A DNA stretch of 64,000 bases. It comes from Hymenopellis radicata (lineage: Eukaryota > Basidiomycota > Agaricomycetes > Agaricales > Physalacriaceae). Positions within the stretch are counted from its first letter, which is position 1. Every line of letters begins with the position of its first letter. A program made the position numbers and the translations under genes. The DNA is taken from positions 1 to 64,000 of the forward strand of contig JADNRX010000235.1 in assembly GCA_015501595.1 (NCBI GenBank), given 5' to 3'. The notes under the pieces are model-generated. The model saw only the letters and a program-made list of their open reading frames with translations. It made no database searches and was not told where the DNA came from. Positions 51,272 through 62,472 of this stretch are shown in pieces.

Positions 51272-53561
51272 TTACTTTGCAGTCGCACCAGCGTCATTCG
51301 GAGGCGCCGCACCTGTGCCAATAATGGTCTTGTGTCCAAAGCTCGGTACTCCTTCGTCCGTAACAACAAAGAGGTATGCGGGACCCGGCGGGTATAAGGC
51401 TGGGGTGGGAGGGCCTGTAACGGTAAGCGTCGTCTTGTCTGTAGAGAGAGCCGAGACGAGCTTGAGCATTCGCTGATCCATGTGAACACCGTGAGTGGCG
51501 AAGCCCGGGTCCATGAGAGCAACTAAAAAGACATTAGGATGTATATGGCAAAGTGTTGATTAATGGGAGTGTACCAGAGACATTGGACGCTGTATCAGGC
51601 AGCGACACAGACAACGTGAAGGTCTGGGTGTAGTCGACCGTTGCGGGTAACTCGGTGTATGTCGGACGAGGACGCGACATGTACGGCGGACTGAGAAACT
51701 CCATCCTGACGAAGCGGTTACTGCCTGAATCCCATTACAAGCTCCATGTCCACTCACCGATATTCAGTGGGGAACCTCACCGTCGTGTCGACATCAACGT
51801 TGGGATTAGAGCCAGCTAGCCAGTTATGAGATCGAGTACGGAGAAGAAAGCGAAGACCTACCCAGCATGATAGTCCCGTCAGGAATCAGAGTAGCCGTCG
51901 AATGGTACATCCTCGGAATCACAGACGCCGGAATTCCATCACTCGAAAACCTCTGTCCCGAAGGGGCCGCCGGATCGTACACGACTGGCATCAACGCTGG
52001 ATTGTCCGCATTGGGTCCCGAAGCACCGGTCTGGGCTCCATTGACGATAACGACGCGGCCATCGGGGAGGAGGATGAGCTCTAACATGATGCGCGTTTGA
52101 GGCATAGTTTCCACCTGCCATCCCGCAGCGATCCCCGCAGCAGTCAAGATGAGTCGAGAGCATTGATCTGAAGCTGGGAACTCTGGATCGATGGCACTGG
52201 GATCGAAGCTATCAGGAAGTGTAGTGCCGCCGCAGATAAGAACTTCTGGTGTGTAGTCGTTTTCAGGCGTCAGGGGGAGGAGGGCGGCCCCGGCGGAGAA
52301 CGGTGACCTATGAAGTTCCGCTTAGATGAAGTACTAGCTTTCAATAATGAAGTACGTACGTGATGCGTACACCATTCGGAATGTCGGGAAGTCGGGTTTC
52401 GGTGTTGGTTTTCCAGTCCAGGATCATAGCCTTCTGATTTGCAGCGACGAAAATGGTACCGTCGGGGAGGTACATCATGATTGGGAAGTGATTTGCGTTT
52501 AGTGAGTCGTGAAGAAACTGGCTTGGAATCTGAACGCCGTTGAAGCCTTGGGAAACTTGTCAGAGATGTTGCAAATGATAGGCATAGATCACATCATACC
52601 GTTGATGTTTTTGGAAGGGAAGAATTCGTAGGTAGGATTAATGATGCTTGCATCGTCGATAAATCTACCATCGCAAGAAAAAAAAAAGTGAGCAAGATAG
52701 GGGCGAGCGGGATTGCTAGACTGACCCGGCTACCATCGACCCTCTGCAGTACGTGTTATCTCAGTAGATAGATGAAACTTTCGTCGGTTGAACGTACCCA
52801 AAAATGAGAACCGAACCGTCTTCAACACGAACCTGTAGCGGCGTCAGTAACAGGATTGGAAAGCCCAAGTGTCATGAACAGACCGACGCAGGGTACCATC
52901 GGAACGATGTAAGCCTGATAACATCCTGGTTTTCAAAAATATCGCATGTTCCATCGTTGCACGGAGTGAACAAGCGGAGGGCTTGTCGACCGTCCTCACC
53001 TTTAGACGAGTAAGCACTGGGGTATGGGCCATGGAACCATCAATTGGAACGTACCAGTAATAACAACTTGAACAGGATTGCCACCGGAGCTGACCAAAGT
53101 GCCATTGCTCAAGAAGCTGCCGGTCGCACACCAAGTGTTACTGGCTGGGTTCAAAGCGCGGATTGCCTTTGTCTCCAGGTTCACTTCCGAGACCCATGCG
53201 ACGTGCCCGTCAACAGTAAGGGGATTGTGCTCACTGCAGCTCGAACGTTGGTGGACTGGGCAACACGATACAGAAGTCATACTTACACCTTATCAAGTAT
53301 GATCACCGTATTCTCTGACGTGACGGCGAGCTGCATGGCGCTGACGCCGGTAGTCCTGAGGAACAATTTATAAATCAGCAAGCCCTTGTACATCCGAGAT
53401 AACGCGTACCCGTTCTGCACCAGGGACCATTGGCCTGGGACGACTGCACGGCGATGCTCCTTTGCGGCAGTACTGCCACTGGCGATAGACGCGTACACAG
53501 ACGAAAGGACGGCGAGTACAATCGTAGGGTACTCATACAGTTTCTTCAGTGAGAAAAGCAT
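51272..53561 (-). CDS. Copper radical oxidase, glyoxal oxidase type
   Basis: Starts [20 protein letters not shown], a signal peptide, so the product is secreted. Many short exons follow: [152 protein letters not shown] and [19 protein letters not shown], to the stop at 51272. The residues that make the copper-radical site in the family can be placed: Cys in TWCATG and Tyr in RWYPAS (the thioether pair), Tyr-His in RMYHST, and a distal His in GFATHGVH. It oxidises small aldehydes and releases H2O2 for extracellular peroxidases. The frame looks intact across introns. No carbohydrate-binding WSC module was seen. Confidence 0.85.
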
Positions 53562-54421
53562 GTCTTCAATTGTAAAAATAGGTCGGTCTGAAGAAGACAG
53601 AGATGCAAAGCACTGAACTGAGTACGCAGGATCCGGACTGCTAGCCACTCGATATATAGCTCATCGTGAGTGCTCGTCTCACGAAACGCTATGTTTTGAA
53701 GAGCTGAGAGAGTTGGTTAGTAAGTCAGGTCTCCGTTCCTGCATATATCTATTCTGTGAGTGCGAAAACGTAGTGAAAGAAGCAGGAGACACGAACACGC
53801 GCAAGGTACTGGCAAGAGACTTTGTAAAGCTGCATTCATCTGTCAGGTCAGAGGCATTCTGGATGTCGGAAGCGTGTAAGTGCCAAGCTGGTACGTCCAA
53901 TTCAGAGTTTGACTGGGGCACGGATTTATGAGAGTTCTTTTGACTACGACGATACACTGCGCTTGCTTTCTGCGCGTATGTTATTCGCGCTGAAATTTGC
54001 CTCATGATGGTGGTAGAAGGGAGTGCGCTTAATTCGGACCGGAGGCCGAAATGCTCGGGCACCTTCGTGTAAAAGCCCGGTGACAAGCTTAGGACAACTG
54101 CAGATACTTAGTGACACTAATGGTGGGAAGGACGCTGAACAGGGTTTTCCAAGGCATTACAAGGACACCGGAGAACGCGCTCGAACTCCGTTTCAGGGAG
54201 CGGCCAGTGGCAAGGTGAGCCATAAAACAACAGAACAGTCTGATTACTATTGATACAGGGAGGGAAATGAGGGCAGTACACCTCGTCTATTGTCGGTTAT
54301 GTAGGAAGCGTTGAGCAATGAGTGATGGTGAGAGCGCTGAAGTTCGGCATTTATCGGCAAGAGATGAAGCCAATAGTATACAAACGCAAACAAGGCTCCA
54401 TTGCTTTCCCCGCCCCGCTTC
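53562..54421. other. Intergenic, right part duplicated from 36357-36506
   Basis: 53562-54270 has no recognised gene and should hold the promoter of the minus-strand copper radical oxidase. From about 54278 the sequence (CACCTCGTCTATTGTCGGTT ...) matches the upstream region of the 36507 gene, so the family G duplication includes its promoter. Confidence 0.5.
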
Positions 54422-55375
54422 ATGTTTCGCGCCACGTCGCGTCCTCTTTTTCGCATCAGTCGCGCACCCTCCGCTCGCTGCGCCTCGAAATGGTCAGCAC
54501 CACGGATACCGGCGCCGACGCGGTCGTACATTACTCCACCTCAGCCCAGCTTCGCCAGCACAGTCGGCAAACGTGGATGGTGGCAGTGGGCTTGGTTTCG
54601 TGAAGACGGCACGCCCAGATCGAAACGAACAGGCGCTTTCTATGCTCTTATAGCGCTCCAACCGTGTTTCGTGCTCAAGCATGCGCTCGATCTGTATGAA
54701 GAGAACGCCTCCACAGCGTGGTTGCTTGCCCAATGCTATCGTACAGACGCGAGATATGACAAAATCAACTGGGACGACTTGGATAGTGTCGTGGATTATT
54801 TCCGAGACGTAAGTGGTCCTGGATCACAATCATGTTTTGTTTTGTCTTACAGAGAACAATAGCTTGTCATTGTGCTCATGGTGCATCACTACAAGATACC
54901 CCGGGATCGAGTAGACGATGTCTTTGACCACGCAAAGCAGTGGGACAAACAATACCCCGCCCCAATCTCCGAATCCTCTCCCGAATCCCTCGCCCTCTTC
55001 ACGAAACGCGTATTCACTCGCGCCGCGCACGACGTCCACTTCATCCTGCATTTCAGATCTGGGAAGACTAACAGAAACGTCGGCGTCGAGCTTATTGATA
55101 TCATTGACAGCTACCGCCCTACACGCGCCACCGTTGGCACTCTCGGCACTCTCGAGGACCTGGGGTTGGTGGAAACTGGATTTTGGGTCGTGAGGATATT
55201 ACGTACTGCGAATGCTGAGTGGTTGGACCGTGTGGCGTCGACCATGAAGCTTCGTAGACAAGTTGAGACTCTTGAGAGGCTCAAGGCGGCTGATCATGTG
55301 GCGGATTGGGAGACTGTCGATAGTAAGGCTATACCTTTTTTGACCTTCGAGAAAAGGCTGAGACCAAGTCTTTAG
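54422..55375 (+). CDS. Mitochondrial single-helix membrane protein, family G copy 3
   Basis: Exons 54422-54808 and 54863-55375 (54-nt GTAAGT...AATAG intron), 299 residues. Presequence MFRATSRPLFRISRAPSARC, then TRSYITPPQ, KRGWWQWAWFREDGTPRSKR, and a shorter, less hydrophobic segment (AFYALIALQPCFVLKHALDL) than the other copies. The C-terminal domain has YDKINWDDLDSVVDYFRD, VDDVFDHAKQWDKQYP and LFTKRVFTRAAHDVHFIL, and ends VADWETVDSKAIPFLTFEKR. The weaker helix may mean this copy has lost membrane insertion. It is followed by the ISG12-like partner with a complete hydrophobic domain. Function unknown. Confidence 0.75.
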
Positions 55376-55606
55376 AATGAATAGTTTCGGCATGTAGTTA
55401 TCGGAGTTTTGAAAGAATGCTTTGATTTCTGGTAGTGTTGTTGATCAATCTTCGAGTACGAAGCTACCGCGACAAGTTTATAAGGCCTTCTTTGGGTAAG
55501 TGTAGATCCACTCAAACGGCCTCAGCATGGGAACATCACGACGGCAGCTCTATAACGCCGACCGTAAACAGTGCTTCTATTTCTCTGTCTCTTACTACCA
55601 TCTCAG

Positions 55607-56143
55607 ATGCTAGGTCAGTGTAATACTTCACAGCCATCATGTTGAATTCTGACTTGCAGACAGGAACTGTCATCGGTATGTTGCCAGACGGCTTGCGTCG
55701 AGCCGATTTCAACGTGTAAACAGACGCCTTGTCCTCTATTACACAGTTATTGTATCGTGCTGTCGAAGGTTCATACTCTTCTCCAAATCGCACTGCTTGT
55801 GCTTACGTCCCACAGCACTTCCCACGCCCGTTAAATATGGCGTCTACGCTCTACTCGGAGGCTTAGCCTGTGCTGTGGTGGCTCCGCTGAGTGTGCCAAT
55901 TATTCTTGGGATCGTTTTTGGTGTTGGTGCGGCGGGGCCGGTAGCAGGGGGCCTCTTCGCCGGCTTCCAAGCTGCCGCCGCGGGCGGGGCTATTGCAGCT
56001 GGTTCCTTGCTACCATTCAAGGCATCGTGATGGGAGCTGCTTTACCTGCCATTGGCTATGTCGGCGCTGGGATCGTAGGAGCAGTCGCAGCTGTTGGCGC
56101 TCGAGCGCTAGCAGGTGTAATAAATGCACTAGGAGCACAATAA
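55607..56143 (+). pseudogene. ISG12/IFI6-like protein, frameshifted (module copy 3)
   Basis: From ATG 55607 and across a GTCAGT...TTGCAG intron the frame runs to ALPTPVKYGVYALLGGLA, then VVAPLSVPIILGIVFGVGAA and GPVAGGLFAGFQAAAAGGAI. There a one-base loss (about 56008) changes frame; the other frame continues ATIQGIVMGAALPAIGYVGA and ends ARALAGVINALGAQ at 56143. The Gly/Ala-rich run with AAGS..ATIQ matches the Ifi-6-16/ISG12 domain known in animals and fungi. Animal members are small membrane proteins, several of them mitochondrial and tied to cell death. It is broken unless the base loss is an error. Confidence 0.65.
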
Positions 56144-56752
56144 GTCGTGTCTACCTTCGAGCGCGGGGTAGGCATGATATATAACATTGATGCATGTTCT
56201 GTTTATAGGCTTTCAAGTGGGGACAAATCCAAATGTTTGCTAATGCGGGGGGAGGCTGTTGTATTGTTAATCGAGTGCTTTCATTTGTAGGTGACTTTTC
56301 CTTCCGTACCATCGCTTGTGGCTTTGTGTTCAAGGTCCGGTCTGCTGTCGTGATAACTCGTTTCCTGAATATTGCCCAAAAGTCTAAGATTAAGGTTTCC
56401 TTGTTTTTGAGTCCCTTACGCGGCAAGGACGAGCTTCCGTGCTGTAGAATCTCGCGGTCCGGAGACAGCAACTCTTCTCTAGGTGATCGGATGGCAGACG
56501 TTAACGTTGATCAATACTTTGTACGATGCAGGCTGTGATTCTGGCAGTAAGTACTTCTAACGGAGCTGTGAGTGCGGCATCACGTATACTAGGGGTACAT
56601 TCTGACACAAATGCTGCGTAGAAGCCTGTAGAAGATTGAATACACTGACTCGTGGCACTGCATCGTACCCCACCTTTAAATCCTGCAGTGAATGATGACG
56701 ATGCTTCTCCACCATTGTTCTCTTTCTTCAACCATCATCCATCTCATCGAGT
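56144..56752. other. Intergenic between the two ISG12-like loci
   Basis: No gene was recognised. The ORFs here are short and opposite-strand shadows of each other. Confidence 0.4.
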
Positions 56753-57519
56753 ATGTCAGGTGGGCTCAGTACCTTCGTAGTTTATTATGCTGCATTCTGA
56801 CTTTCAGACAGCAACTACCACTAATCATGATTTTCCTCTGCCACTGGTACGAAGTCGGCGCAACCTGCGTTCAAGAGATCTCTCACCGTCTCACCAGGCG
56901 CGCTGTCGTCCATTGGGCAAGCATCCTCAGGCTATCGTGGAACTAAGCACGCTTCCGGTACGTACGAGATTTCGATGAGGCGGCCAACGACCGAAATATT
57001 ACGCCATAATCAGAACAAGGCGCTAAAGCAGTCAAGAAGGGCGTTCAAGCTGTGGAAGGTACGCATTCCCTCGAGTCGCACCGCCTCATGCTTAATTACG
57101 CGTTCAATATCACTTCCTACTCCCCTCAAATATGGCGTGTACGCTGGACTCGGAGGCTTAGCGCAGCGCCGGTGGCGGCCCCGGCTATTCTTGGGAGCGT
57201 TTACGGTATCACCGCCACTGGGCCTGTCGCGGGAGGTGGCTTTGCTGTGGCCCAAGCTGCCGCTGGGACGATTGCAGCCGGCTCCTCTATGGCTACCATC
57301 CAAGGTATCGCTATGGGCGCCGCTTTACCTGTCGTCGGATATGTCTCCGCTGCGGGAGTCGGAGCGTTGGGGCTCTTGGCGTCCGAGCATGCATCGACAG
57401 TGCTCCCGATGCGGCCAAGGGAGTGTCAGACAGCACGGAGAGCATTGTTGAGTCTCTCGAGTGTAAACCGAAGAGTGATTGCGCGCGATGAGGCCACGAG
57501 CATGTACATCCATTCATAG
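56753..57519 (+). pseudogene. Second ISG12/IFI6-like locus, frameshifted
   Basis: The 5' part has the same organisation as the 55607 locus (ATG, TCAG, a short intron ending TTTCAG, then ACAGCAAC). The hydrophobic part begins LPTPLKYGVYAGLGGLA in one frame. After a net frame change (about 57164) it continues AAPVAAPAILGSVYGITATG, PVAGGGFAVAQAAAGTIAAG and SSMATIQGIAMGAALPVVGY. The frame is then open to 57519. The acceptor used by the first locus before this exon (CACAG) reads AATAT here. Two independent copies with different lesions suggest relaxed selection on the family. Confidence 0.6.
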
Positions 57520-57690
57520 TAGTCCTCTTTTTCTTAGACCTGGATTAATATGTAGTTGATTAGGGTATTTTGTTGAAATACATTGCCGGTTGACGGCGTA
57601 CAGAACTATTGCGAGGATCCTGAAGTCATAAACCATCAGAGGAGGCGGGTCGGATAATCTGGATAACTCCTGGTTCTAAAAAATTACGCG

Positions 57691-59172
57691 TCAGGAAGGA
57701 GACAATGGACCGGCACAGGTGGAAGACATACTTGGATCCACCGGCGTCTCATTTCCGCCCGAGTCGCATGTCGCCTGTGTCAGCTCCACGTCGTGCGTTG
57801 TGAGAGCTGCGCCTGTAGAGCGCGAGTGTCTCCATCGTATTCCGAGAGATTCAGGGGTGGCATAGGCGCCACAAGTACAGCCCGAGTCAGTGTCTTCAAC
57901 CGTTGACCCCATTCCACCCATGCGAGCCACGGATATCCTCACTCTCGAGTTCAGCACCTGCAAAAGGGAAGTTTAGCGTAAGCATGCCGTTCATCAAACG
58001 CGACTACTTACTGCGAAGAAACTGTTTGAGTACATCTTGGTAAGAGCGATGCTCGGCAAGGTGTAGAAGTTTTTGTTCTTGAAGCCCAAGTAGAAGATGA
58101 GATCCAGCAGTGCACAGATGGCGCATATGGTGCCCGTTTCAACGCTGAGCCGCACGATCTTGACGACGACAGCATCCGTAGAACGCACTCCTGTACGAGC
58201 CCGTAAGAGTGTCCAGGACATGGTCACTGCGATGACGGTATCGCACAGGGCAGTTCCTGCTAGCCAGAGCTATGTATATATCATCGTTAACTCGAATTCT
58301 AAGAAAAGACGAAGACAGCGAGTCGCACCGATATGACAACGTGAGATGTGTGATCAGCCTGGAGAACCGTGAAATGATTGAGTCGCTTTGCGCAATCTCC
58401 CGCGTACATCCCAGCGACGCATTGCGTGAGCGAAAACTGTTGAATTGTAAGAACATCCACCTTCGGCGCGAAACCATGAATAAGAGGAAAGATCACTCAC
58501 CAGTATTATGGCACCTGGAATCCAGAAACGACCCGTCAGGATCCATAGTCTCCATGCATAGAAGATTTGTACAACAAAGCTAACTAGTTACAATTGCGTC
58601 AGTTTATGGGAATAGTTGAAGAGTACGACGTGCTACTTACCGGTAGCCGCCATGACAGGTACCCCGAACCAGTATGTACCCATGAGGTCGAGTTCGGACA
58701 TGTCTCCCCAGCTGCAGTACACGGGTCAGTGGGTTCAATGAAGACAAATTCGGTGCACAGACCCAAACCCAAAGTTCCTGAACGCATCTCGGGTATTAAC
58801 GAAGGTCTGCGCCAGTTCCAAAAGGAACACAAATACGGTTAGAGCTTTCGTCGGCCATAAACGATCATTTGGGAAGGCAAGATAATATATATCTGTTACC
58901 GTGCTGTCAATTTGCTGTCATCGTTCATTAATGAATGTTATTTACATGCCTGCACACATAGGATCCCGAATAGACCCCAGTTGAAGAAGTGCCCAAGGAG
59001 CTGTAGAGGCATAACGCGTTGTTGGTGATTGCATTCGGAGGAGAAATTGCACCGAAATTCACCAAGGGACCAGTACTATTTTCGTGAGCCAAAACCGTGT
59101 AATCGACATATTTGAGACTCACAGCTCTGCGATGTTGTCGGGAATAGCGATGCTGGAGTTACCAGAAGACAT
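57691..59172 (-). CDS. DUF6534 seven-helix membrane protein (minus)
   Basis: Starts MSSGNSSIAIPDNIAEL (59172), then TGPLVNFGAISPPNAITNNA, a helix exon leading to ILCVQ, VYIYYLAFPNDRLWPTKALT, VFVFLLELAQTFVNTRDAFR, then (after a GTCTGT...TGCAG intron) WGDMSELDLMGTYWFGVPVM, SFVVQIFYAWRLWILTGRFW, TMSWTLLRARTGVRSTDAVV, LVETGTICAICALLDLIFYL-like helix, TLPSIALTKMYSNSFFAV and LNSRVRISV. It ends in a polar tail at 57691. The TD..V.K..R..VETG and LYSNS...LNSR segments are the DUF6534 signature of Agaricomycetes. The family is usually present in many copies; its function is unknown. The exon 2 N-terminal segment is shifted in places, so that border is approximate. Confidence 0.72.
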
Positions 59173-60757
59173 GTGAGAAAGACTGAAGGGCGTGGGGGAT
59201 GAAGAAGATGCCAAAGACTCGCCGTATCATTTTCCGAGCTATATATCGACCAGAACGTAAGATCTGATGTCAGCATCCGCATTGAGAGCTGTATTGCCCG
59301 GGATTCCATGAAGGGCGGCAGGCAGACATTGCTAAGAGCGTCTGATCCCAATGATCGTTGCGTTTATAACGCGACGATTACAAGAGAAACAACGGGCTTG
59401 TTCCGAACCTAGGAGCGTTGTGTGCCAATCTGTCCCGAATCCGTTGTTCAAGGAGAAAATGAGTGACGACGAGTATTTCGGGGCATTCGCCGTCGTGGTA
59501 AGACGCAGTCACAGGCGCATTTAATGAAGAGCGAGCCTGATCGTAAGGCCAATCAGTGATTTTACCATTTCCTTAAGCACTTAACAATGATTGCTCTCTT
59601 GATGGCCATACAGAGTGGCATGTGGGCCGTATCAGCATGTGATGAAGTTCTGCACCTAGGCAGCGTCGCGCTTGAGAGGGTTCAGGTCTCGGTAATGCTG
59701 TTGAATACATCAGTCCCCGGTCAAGTATGAACGCGTGGAGTGGAAATGTCAAACATTGCGTCAGTGAATGTGCGCTATCAACAAGCAAGGGAACCAGACA
59801 CTGGCTCTAGCAAGGTCGAGAATCGAAGTTGGAGATCCAAGGAAATGGGACCGGGACCAGACTTGAGCGGGATGACGAGAAAATCAGTACGTTTTGTCCG
59901 GCCAAATGGAAAAGAGACTTCGGCGACCATACGACATGAGTGTAGTCCGAGAACAGCTAATATGACGAAGACATTTATGGCGCGAGTACAAAATGTAAGC
60001 GCGGTTGCGTCGCCCTGGCTTGCCAAGTTGGATGCCGCGGCCTCGTATGCGACTTGCAAACGTTTGTGCCTGGTGGGTTTGTGAGGTCAAGGCGGCGCTG
60101 TCCACAGTGACAAGTTTTCTCGCTCATTGCGCCAGATGCAAAGTAGCCTATCGGTTTGTTTCAGCTGTTCAGATTTGGGGGGAAAGTCCTGCTCCAATCC
60201 AGTGTGAAGCGAGACAGGAAGGTGACAGGCTAGAGCAAAATGGACGGTAACAGCGGCGTGACCGGTATCACATGTCGTGACAGTGCGACCTTCTCCTCGA
60301 CCTTTCGTCGTTCGACCCTGCTACGCAGTGCTACCAACGTGTGTTCTTCCAGGTTCTTCCGCATTGCATGGACGCGTAGAAGAAACGCGTCCTCATTTGA
60401 TGTGACCCTTATCTTCAAGCACTCATACGCCTCGTCGCCTCCTACCTTCCAGGACCTTCTACAGTTTGAGGGTAAAGCCCCTTTCCTGATGCGCTGAACT
60501 GTAGCCCTCCATATTCTACAACTTACAAGACGGTAAACCGACCAGAAGATAAGTATAGCATCAGTGGCATCAATCATCACATCACACGTTGTTCTTCGGC
60601 GTGTCAACTGTCTGCAGGAGCGCACTCAATGGTGCTACCCGGATCAACTGGGTCCGCGTAGTAACACACTGTCGGGAGCCGGACGGTGGGAAATGTCGCA
60701 TCTTTTAAACACTTTTGATACGACGACGACGATCGTCAATGCTACGTCTTCCCCAGC
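59173..60757. other. Shared upstream region of two divergent DUF6534 genes
   Basis: 1.6 kb between the start of the minus-strand gene (59172) and that of the plus-strand gene (60758). Minus-strand ORFs at 60625-60230 and 60059-59778 are open but show no family resemblance or clear splicing. I do not call them genes, though a short helix-like IDATDAILIFWSVYRL is noted. Confidence 0.4.
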
Positions 60758-62019
60758 ATGGACCAACCCGCGATACCACTCGGAAAACTGTACGCCTTGA
60801 TGTCCTGCATTGAACGAGCTAACTAGTCTATTGTTTACTTAAAGAGCGGTCCCGATGGTGAGTAATCTTGTTCCTCACCTTTCTCACCTTTCTCATTCTT
60901 TGGAAGCTCCTGGGCCACTTCATGAACGTTGGGCTTTTCGGGGTGCTCTGCGTTCAGGTCTGTACGTACCGAGATTGTTCCGCTTCGACGATAACTGCTG
61001 ACTCCCATGCTAGTCCTGTACTTCCAAGCCTTCAGTAAAGATCACTTGTGGGTGAAGTGTTTCGTGGCTTGGATCACTTTCATCGAAATCGTTCAAACTG
61101 TTCTGGTAATGATTGATGGCGTCAGAGTGTTTGGAACTGGATGGGGAAACTTGGACGAACTGGGTGCCGTTGGAATGATGTGGTTCAGTGTGCCAATATT
61201 GACGAGCATCCGTACGTCTTCGTCCCGCCATCTTTCGTAACTAATCGTAAAGCATTTCAGTCAGCCTTTTCGCTCAACTATTCTTTACATGGCGAATTCT
61301 CATCCTGAGTAAAGCAATATGGATGCCTACAGTTGTCTTATTGGTATGGGATTGACGATAGCGCATTCTCTGATACTCATCAGGTCTTTAGGTATCAATC
61401 GTGCAGTGTGTTGGAGGAATATGGACGGGCGCTAAGGCACATCAACTGAACGACTACATGAACAGCCAACAGCAATTGTTTGCGGCTGTATCTGTTAGTG
61501 TTGACCTTCCCTGCACCACCTATCATTCTGATTTTCCTAGGTGTGGCTGGGTGGAGCCGCGACTGCCGATCTCATCATCGCAGGGAGTTTACTGTTCTAC
61601 CTTCACCAATCTCAGACCGATGATCTCGCGTCGGCGAGCCCGATGTATGTCAAGGTTCTAAGATTAATCATCGAAACCGGATTGCTCTGTGCTGTTATCG
61701 CGGTACTGGATTTAATACTGTTCCTGGTGTTCCGACGTTACAATTATCACTTCGCGCTATCTACAGCGCTCTGCAAGCTTTATTCGAACAGTCTGCTTGT
61801 GGTGAATCCCTGTCTAATGACTTCGTATATCGTCAGTCACTGAAAAACATCTTACAGGTTCTCAACTCGCGCGCATTTGTAAGACGCGGCCTTTCGACGA
61901 ACGATATAAACACTTTCTCGTTACTTGACACTCCGTCGATGGATGTTCGGCTACGTAACATGGCTATAGACGAACCCAGAAAGAGCATTCACGACTTGCG
62001 TTCACGTTTCGGGAGCTAA
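60758..62019 (+). CDS. DUF6534 seven-helix membrane protein (plus)
   Basis: Eight exons: 60758-60789, 60845-60857, 60907-60961, 61014-61211, 61261-61343, 61392-61493, 61541-61801 and 61858-62019. They join without a break to 301 residues. Start MDQPAIPLGKLAVPM; helices at LLGHFMNVGLFGVLCVQV, CFVAWITFIEIVQTVLVMI, VGMMWFSVPILTSIISLF, IWMPTVVLLVSIVQCVGG, VWLGGAATADLIIAGSLLF, LIIETGLLCAVIAVLDLILF and ALSTALCKLYSNSLLVVLNS. The C-terminus is polar. Every intron is 47-57 nt with GT-AG ends, including a 13-nt exon. The signature blocks match the divergent paralogue at 57691-59172. Likely a plasma- or endomembrane protein; function unknown. Confidence 0.85.
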
Positions 62020-62472
62020 TGTGCTTACGCACAACAGAGCCCTCCTATAGATATATCTTTGGAGGACCAGTACTCTGGACACTGACAGGAAACCACTTAG
62101 TATACGTTGGATGATGCCATATCCTCAATCGCAGTACTTCAGACATGTGAATCAAACCTCGTTCAATTAGAGGGAGTTCTTCGAGCTGTGTCAACTGTCT
62201 GTGAGTTAATGGGGTAAGTTCAAGGACATGCAGGTCACCGCGGGCGTGCGAGTCACGTTGTAATTGAACTTCGGCTTTAGGAGGACACGGCTAGTGGGAC
62301 GTTAGATCTCAGCGTACGGGCCAACTCCTGGTCCAGGATGATCGGCAGCCTTGGACACGCCGGGCATGCGTAATCGTTCCTCTGCTTCCGTATGGCCGAT
62401 CTCTTCAAGTTCAAGTTGACCAGACTACGATACGCCGACGATAGATACTAGTACATAGTACAGACGCAAGAT
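62020..62472. other. Intergenic, convergent 3' ends
   Basis: Between the plus-strand DUF6534 gene and the minus-strand GMC gene. A TATAGATATATCT palindrome-like word lies near 62046-62058. No gene was recognised. Confidence 0.4.

Noticed and set aside
59778..60625. Minus-strand ORFs as a gene between the DUF6534 paralogues
   Set aside because: They can be linked only by arbitrary splices and show no family resemblance or membrane topology like the neighbours.
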